In this document: positions 59,917 to 64,000 of the stretch, in pieces
How the letters are laid out: each line of letters starts with the position of its first letter
Position numbering within the stretch: the stretch's first letter is position 1
Origin: Halovenus marina
GTDB taxonomy: Archaea; Halobacteriota; Halobacteria; Halobacteriales; Haloarculaceae
DNA length: 64,000 bases
Assembly (NCBI RefSeq): GCF_051414115.1
Contig: NZ_JBLKNZ010000001.1
Location: 496,001-560,000 of the forward strand
Reading direction: 5' to 3'
Notes under the pieces: generated by a model
What the model saw: the letters and a program-made list of their open reading frames with translations, nothing else
What the model was told of the DNA's origin: nothing
Database searches by the model: none
Translations under genes and position numbers: made by a program

Positions 59917-60005
59917 ACGACGAAGAACTAGAGGAGATGCCGGAGAAAATCGAAGAAGCTTTCGACGAGGTGCGGGACGAACTTCCCTCCGAAGACGACG
60001 AATAG
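59913..60005 (+). CDS. Thirty-residue acidic protein coupled to the preceding gene
   Basis: The frame opens with GTG inside the stop of the 124-residue gene (GTGA) and encodes VNDEELEEMPEKIEEAF followed by DEVRDELPSEDDE, then TAG. It is a very acidic single amphipathic helix, an appearance common for short partner-binding or antitoxin-like peptides. The overlap and continuous frame support it; the size calls for caution. Confidence 0.5.
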   Translation: MNDEELEEMPEKIEEAFDEVRDELPSEDDE

Positions 60006-60082
60006 ATTCATCGTCTATTTTTCGAGACTATCTGAACGTTCTTGTATCAAGATATATTGCGTTCGGATACTGATATTGTACT

Positions 60083-60589
60083 ATGCTTCGGCCCTCCATC
60101 CGAATGCAGCTGTGTCTTGTGCTCGTCGTGGTACTGTCGGGTTGTCTTGGTGGAGTTGGCCCGTCAGAGACGGAGCCGACGGAGGAAACACCAGAGCCGT
60201 ATCCCGGGTGCACAAATCTGTACCCTGATACCGATCCAGCCACGTTCCAGTGTCCCATCTCAGAATACCCTCCAGATATTCACTATATTAACCGTGGCAC
60301 AGAACAACATACGCTCTCGACTCGCATTACGCGAGCGAATGGAAGCACGGTTTTCTCTGAAGCAGTAACACTCTATGCTTACTCAACCGATCTATCCTCA
60401 TCAGGTAGCTGGGATGATGTTATCGACTCACCGGGCGAGTATACGATTCATGCAACAATAGACAATTCCACAACAGAGACGGCTCAGTGGAATGTTTCTG
60501 AGCAATACCTCGGGATAGGACTTACTGAATGGATAATACAAATAACAGAGACGGGAGAACTTGAGGTCTATAAACCACAAAGTGCGTAA
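60083..60589 (+). CDS. Secreted lipoprotein
   Basis: This 168-residue protein has a lipobox signal (CLVLVVVLSGCLGG) and a Thr/Glu/Pro-rich linker (SETEPTEETPEPYPG), so it is probably lipid-anchored outside the membrane. The folded part (LSTRITRANGSTVFSEAVTLYA, PGEYTIHATIDNSTTETAQWNVSEQYLG) reads as an Ig-like beta sandwich. Codons are AT-rich for this genome (aca, ata, tct), as in the rest of the island. Haloarchaea have many such lipoproteins of unknown function. Confidence 0.72.
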   Translation: MLRPSIRMQLCLVLVVVLSGCLGGVGPSETEPTEETPEPYPGCTNLYPDTDPATFQCPISEYPPDIHYINRGTEQHTLSTRITRANGSTVFSEAVTLYAYSTDLSSSGSWDDVIDSPGEYTIHATIDNSTTETAQWNVSEQYLGIGLTEWIIQITETGELEVYKPQSA

Positions 60590-61243
60590 GGAAAGAGGGT
60601 GATCCACTAGCATTCCTTCGGTGTAATGCCGAGAGGGAGGTACGATCTCTTTGTGAATCGGTCAAGGGGAAGATCTTATATATTCGACTGTCGCTCGCTC
60701 CGGTCACTTCGCTCCCGGTGGTCGCTCCGTTTCGGTCGCCGTGCTCGGAGGCGATCTCGAACCGTTCCGGATCGCGTCACTCGCTCGCTTCGAGCTTGCC
60801 GTTCCGGGCTGCCTGTCTCGTTTCTTCCTCGACCACGCTCGCGCTTTCGTTCGCGCTAGTAGGGGCTGCCGGTTCGCTTCGCTGCACGGGCTGCCGCGAC
60901 AGCGCTCTCACTCAGGTCTCGTCAGTCACGTGCGCGGGCTGCCGGGCTTTCGTGCTGTTTCGCTTCGCTCCGTCGCGCTTCCGGTTGTGCCCGATATCTC
61001 CTGCGCACGGCTTTTGATACCTGTCTCCGGCGCTTCGCGCCGTCGACCCGCTCGCTTGCTCTAAAGGATTTGAGAGGAACTGACCGCTGAATATAGAGAA
61101 AAGATTCAGCAACAAATGCTCTCGGACGGTCGCCGACAAGCGCATGGAACACACCGACTATGTCCAACTGTTACCGTATATCCCAACGCGGTGTCCCAGT
61201 GGAGTCCCTTATATTTTTAGTAATTCCGATTATCGGATACGAT
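60590..61243. other. Non-coding, repeat-rich interval
   Basis: No convincing gene lies here. The stretch 60690-61060 is full of short alternating runs such as CGCTCGCTCCGG, CTTCGCTCC, GCTTCGCTGC and GGCTGCCGGG. These are self-complementary (CG-rich/GAGC-GCTC) and create overlapping open frames in several phases without protein-like content. They resemble the palindromic filler seen in haloarchaeal islands. A TATA-like box at 61207-61216 belongs to the next gene. Confidence 0.5.
61207..61216 (+). promoter_or_regulatory. TATA box fixing a leaderless start
   Basis: CCTTATATTT (61207-61216) lies 28-37 bases before the ATG at 61244. This supports that ATG over the in-frame ATG at 61160, which would place the box inside the coding region. 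Confidence 0.6.
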
Positions 61244-61903
61244 ATGTCCATTCGACGCTACCAACTCAAATACGGGGCCCTTTGGGGAGCCGCCGCCTTC
61301 CTTGTTGGCCTCTCAGCTACCTATCTCGTCACTCCACCCGATCTGCTTGACGTAGAGAAATGGAAAACCGCCGCATGGCTATTCCTCAACGCTAATGGTG
61401 TGCCTATCGCTGGCATCAGTGTCCCTGGTCTCTCCGGAATCAGCGGTAATGTCAATCTCATCGAGACAACTGATCAATTCCGAGCACTCTACGTACTCCC
61501 TCCAATTCTCGTTACCTTTGCCGCCGTCCTCACTGGTGACTCACTTCGATACACTACACGCCCAAAGTACGTCGTCCAGAACTGTGCTGGTGCGATGGTT
61601 GGCTACATCGCGGCCGCACTCCTCACTATTCTTGCTTCCGACGCTCGTCCCGCTGTCGCCGTCGTCATCCTCCTTGGTGGCTTGCTCGGCGGAGGACTTT
61701 TCATCGGTTCTACCGTCGCTAACCGGCTTACCGGGGGACTTCCTGTTTTCGGAGTGACGACGCTCGGCGGTCTCGCAGCCATCGGCCTCGCCATCATCCT
61801 CGGCGGTATAACTGTCATCACCGCACTCGCCCCCATCCTCGCTATCACCGTCGCCGGAGTTCTCGCGGCGACTGCAATCCTGCTCGCTGTTCGCTTGTTC
61901 TAA
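61244..61903 (+). CDS. Island-borne multi-span membrane protein
   Basis: This 219-residue protein has about six helices: GALWGAAAFLVGLSATYLV, an ~60-residue polar loop (VEKWKTAAWLFLNANGVPIA, SVPGLSGISG), then ALYVLPPILVTFAAVLTGD, AGAMVGYIAAALLTILA, AVAVVILLGGLLGGGLF and a hydrophobic end. The pattern is like haloarchaeal membrane proteins of unknown function. Codons are less GC-rich than in core genes. The leaderless start at 61244 follows from the TATA box. Confidence 0.7.
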   Translation: MSIRRYQLKYGALWGAAAFLVGLSATYLVTPPDLLDVEKWKTAAWLFLNANGVPIAGISVPGLSGISGNVNLIETTDQFRALYVLPPILVTFAAVLTGDSLRYTTRPKYVVQNCAGAMVGYIAAALLTILASDARPAVAVVILLGGLLGGGLFIGSTVANRLTGGLPVFGVTTLGGLAAIGLAIILGGITVITALAPILAITVAGVLAATAILLAVRLF

Positions 61904-62066
61904 CCCAAATAGAGTTCCAAGTCTCTATCTACAAATCCGACCAACCGGAATCAGAAGATAGTTTGGTGCTACATTCGCGCTTTTTATTCAGCAAGGCTGC
62001 TGGAACCTATCACCAAGTGTAGATTCCACTATGGCTGTTGCATCTATCATACGCAGGTAATTAGTG

Positions 62067-62337
62067 CTATACAGAGGCTATCGGCGGGTCGTTCTCCCGG
62101 TCGACTACCGGTAAATCGGGTTCGTTCTCCGTGCAGGCTTCAACAGTTTCGAGGTCGCGGTTTGTGTCTTCGAGCGCGCCGCTGGGTAAGTCCCAGTAGG
62201 CATACGCGCCGCGGTAGTCGACGATACACTGGAACGGGGTTTCCTCGGGAAGCGTAGAGCGAACACCCGGTTATTCGGTTTCTACGAATGCGCGCACTTT
62301 CGCCGCGTCCAAGCCTTCAAGATTACATTCATCAAGC
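62067..62337 (-). pseudogene. Broken gene in the island
   Basis: One minus-strand frame reads SLDECNLEGLDAAKVRAF and VETE, then a TAA (about 62274), then PGVRSTLPEETPFQCIVDY, RGAYAYWDLPSGALEDTNRD, LETVEACTENEPDLPVVD, RENDPPIASV and a TAG at 62067-62069. The translation is protein-like on both sides of the stop, with typical acidic composition, but no start codon exists in the second part. It appears to be a gene inactivated by a stop or frameshift. Family unknown. Confidence 0.4.
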
Positions 62338-62349
62338 GAGGTGTTTCAC

Positions 62350-62450
62350 CGAGTGCGAACGAAGTGAGCACTCGGCTTTTTCCCCAAGTTTTTGCGCAAG
62401 TGGTGCCCGCAGTGAGCCAGCGGCTCACGAGGACACCCGCCGCGCAAAAA
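62350..62450. terminator. Nested hairpins behind tRNA-Pro
   Basis: CGAGTGC (62350-62356) pairs with GCACTCG (62368-62374), followed by a T run on the plus strand. TTTTTGCGC (62389-62397) pairs with GCGCAAAAA (62442-62450) around an inner stem GTGAGCC / GGCTCAC (62412-62418, 62422-62428). On the minus strand the T run at 62450-62446 lies 9 bases after the tRNA-Pro 3' end and is its probable terminator. The rest of 61904-62349, apart from the broken gene, shows nothing. Confidence 0.5.
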
Positions 62451-62458
62451 GTGGGAGT

Positions 62459-62530
62459 GGGACCGCCCGGATTTGAACCGGGGTTGCGGGCACCCAAGGC
62501 CCGGAGGATACCAAGCTACCCCACGGTCCC
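62459..62530 (-). tRNA. tRNA-Pro (anticodon TGG)
   Basis: On the minus strand GGGACCG (62530-62524) pairs with CGGTCCC (62465-62459). The anticodon stem CGGGC / GCCCG encloses the loop CTTGGGT, so the anticodon is TGG and it reads CCA and related Pro codons. The T-loop GGTTCAAATCC is normal. It has no intron. Its 3' end is duplicated in degenerate form at 59507. Confidence 0.93.
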
Positions 62531-62631
62531 GCACGTGGAACTGAGGCGGTGACGGGTGTAAGCGTTTCGTTGCTAGATTCCCGTCGTTGTTCAGGCACAA
62601 AGGTTTACTCGGTTGCTTCCGGAGTTGAGGT

Positions 62632-63696
62632 ATGTCCTGGTCACAGCGCACGTACGTCCTCGCCGCCTTGCTCGCGGTAGTCGCGCTCGTGACGACGTTT
62701 TTGCTGTTCGACATCTTCTCGGCGGTGTTCTTTGCGATTACCGTCGCGTACATCCTCTATCCAGTTCGGTCGTTTCTGCGCAGGCGTGGCCTCAGCTCGC
62801 GACTCGCCGCCGGTCTCAGTACGCTGCTCGCGCTGGTCGCCGTCGTCGTTCTCTTCTCGCCGCTTATCGTCTCGATTTACGTCCGCCGCTCTGAGTTCTT
62901 CGAGTTTCTCGAAGAGTTGCCCGAAACGCTGTCGGGGTCGTTCGTCGGGATGGAGTACGAGATCGACGTCGGACAGACACTAGAGCAAGCCGAGGTGATA
63001 CTGCAGGACGCGGCCGTGGACCTACTCGCACAGATGCCGGTCATCTTGCTCAACTTCTTCGTGTTCATCCTCGTCGTCTACGCCCTGCTCTTGCGACCCG
63101 ACGCGGTTCGGGCGGCGATTCTCAAGCCCGTCCCGGTGCAGTATCAGGATATCGTCTTTGCCTTCCACAGACGAACGCGCTCGATCCTGTATGCGATCTA
63201 CGTCCTTCAGGCGGCAGTCGGGCTCGGGACCTTCCTGATCGGCTACCCCTTCTTCATCCTGATGGGGTACGACTCCGCCTTCACCCTCGCCGTCATGGGG
63301 GGGATCCTGCAGTTCGTCCCCGTTGCCGGGCCGATTCTGGTGCTGGCCGGGCTCGCGGGCCTCGAACTCGTCGCCGGTGAGGTGGTTCGCGCAGCGCTCG
63401 TGTTCGGTCTCGGTGGACTCCTCGTTGGCGTGCTTCCTGACGTGCTGATCCGGCCGCGTCTCGCGCGTCTCACTGCCGGAATCCCGGGAAGTCTCTACTT
63501 CGTCGGCTTTTTCGGTGGACTGCTCTCTGTCGGCGCGCTCGGCATCATCGCTGGCCCACTCGCCGTCGCACTGGTCGCGGAGGCGGTGCGTCTGCTGGTC
63601 CACGACTCCGCTTCGGCCGCCGAGCAACAGGGACTCGAATACGTCGAACAGCCAGCTATCCCTCGATCGGACGACCAGCCGCCTTCCACTGAGTGA
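62632..63696 (+). CDS. AI-2E/PerM-family transporter
   Basis: This 354-residue membrane protein has the AI-2E exporter pattern: hydrophobic N-terminus (TYVLAALLAVVALVTTFLLF), the FFAITVAYILYPVRSFLRRRGLSSRLAAGLSTLLAL block, a soluble loop (residues 95-130), and the signature FILMGYDSAFTLAVMGGILQFVPVAGPILV with IAGPLAVALVAEAVRLLV near the end. Substrates of archaeal members are unknown. The last 41 bases overlap the convergent rhodanese gene. Confidence 0.9.
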   Translation: MSWSQRTYVLAALLAVVALVTTFLLFDIFSAVFFAITVAYILYPVRSFLRRRGLSSRLAAGLSTLLALVAVVVLFSPLIVSIYVRRSEFFEFLEELPETLSGSFVGMEYEIDVGQTLEQAEVILQDAAVDLLAQMPVILLNFFVFILVVYALLLRPDAVRAAILKPVPVQYQDIVFAFHRRTRSILYAIYVLQAAVGLGTFLIGYPFFILMGYDSAFTLAVMGGILQFVPVAGPILVLAGLAGLELVAGEVVRAALVFGLGGLLVGVLPDVLIRPRLARLTAGIPGSLYFVGFFGGLLSVGALGIIAGPLAVALVAEAVRLLVHDSASAAEQQGLEYVEQPAIPRSDDQPPSTE

Positions 63697-64000
63697 GACT
63701 CCCCTCGTAGAAAGCGAGGCGCTCGAATCCAAGCCAGCGAAGCACCCAGTAGGTGTGACTGATCCGCCGAGCGGTGTTGCAGTACAGCAACACCCGACGG
63801 TCGCGGCTGATGTCTCGCTCGGCGAGAAGCGCGTCGATGCGGTCACGGGGGAGTAGCCCGCGGCTCTCGTCGTCGACGAGTTCCCGCCAGTCGAGTCTGA
63901 CGGCGCCGGGGATGTGCCCCTCCTCGTACTCCCACTGCTCGCGCGTGTCGACGATGACCGTTTCCTCGTCGTCGACCGCCGACTCGACAGCATCGATGCC
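63656..64000 (-). CDS. Rhodanese-type sulfurtransferase, C-terminal part
   Basis: The minus-strand frame encodes 114 residues to the window end and the TAG at 63656-63658; the N-terminus is outside. It contains VIVDTREQWEYEEGHIPGAVRLDWREL and the catalytic loop VLLYCNTARRISHTYWVL, with YCNTARR as the six-residue active-site loop, then FERLAFYEGSLTQWKAAGRPIE. This is a full rhodanese domain, perhaps the second of a two-domain thiosulfate sulfurtransferase. It transfers sulfane sulfur from thiosulfate or mercaptopyruvate. Confidence 0.88.
   Translation of the reverse strand, partial: GIDAVESAVDDEETVIVDTREQWEYEEGHIPGAVRLDWRELVDDESRGLLPRDRIDALLAERDISRDRRVLLYCNTARRISHTYWVLRWLGFERLAFYEGSLTQWKAAGRPIEG

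Noticed and set aside
60626..61064. Several open frames in the island's repeat-rich region
   Set aside because: Overlapping frames made of alternating Arg/Ser/Leu codons from self-complementary repeats; no protein-like pattern in any.

Overview
The window is chromosomal DNA from an extremely halophilic archaeon (class Halobacteria). The evidence is GC-rich codon use, acidic predicted proteins, leaderless genes with TATA-like boxes about 25-35 bases before the start, and family content: LysW-type arginine genes, thermosome, Orc1/Cdc6, Hel308 next to the KEOPS subunit Cgi121, class III PHA synthase, pyruvoyl arginine decarboxylase. I do not assign a genus.

Layout. 1-4042: the end of an arginine operon (argC tail, argB, argD, argE, argF) with overlapping or closely spaced genes. 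4121-10541: a PAS/GAF histidine kinase, two metallophosphoesterases, a BolA-like protein, threonine deaminase and arginine decarboxylase, the last two divergent around a perfect inverted repeat. 10616-19416: information processing (MutS-like ATPase with a helix-hairpin-helix, Orc1/Cdc6, Hel308, Cgi121), with a ferredoxin, a ZIP transporter and small membrane proteins between. 19445-23855: an OYE-family oxidoreductase, then a polyhydroxyalkanoate locus (MaoC hydratase, AbrB-domain PHA protein, PhaE, PhaC). 23922-33488: mixed metabolism, stress and redox genes, including an HxlR/DoxX/DsbA-like/RidA group. 33517-36285: an intact tRNA-Ser, an SLC13 transporter and a decayed second tRNA-Ser. 36389-49860: signalling pair, thermosome, leuS, SprT, hisI, glmM, pyrE, glutaredoxin, K+ channel. 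49997-53268: two TrkA-C-type membrane proteins, the second with a very acidic tail. 53341-59258: DUF4838 protein, radical SAM protein, a stand-alone I9-like propeptide domain and an M48 protease. 59260-62530: a small AT-richer island ending at tRNA-Pro. 62632-64000: AI-2E-family transporter and a partial rhodanese.

Functional links. Arginine from the first operon can feed the arginine decarboxylase (agmatine). The PHA genes form a complete synthesis unit, (R)-3-hydroxyacyl-CoA supply by MaoC followed by PhaE/PhaC polymerisation. Hel308 and Cgi121 overlap by one base and are probably co-translated.

The most unusual feature is the region 59.36-62.53 kb. A diverged copy of the tRNA-Pro 3' end and its flank lies about 2.95 kb from the real tRNA. 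Between the copies are a two-gene overlapping module of unknown function, a lipoprotein, a membrane protein and a broken gene, but no integrase. This looks like a decayed tRNA-integrated element. A near-complete, decayed tRNA-Ser copy 2.7 kb from an intact tRNA-Ser may be a second such scar. Several intergenic palindromes and short tandem repeats sit exactly on promoters and are candidate operators.
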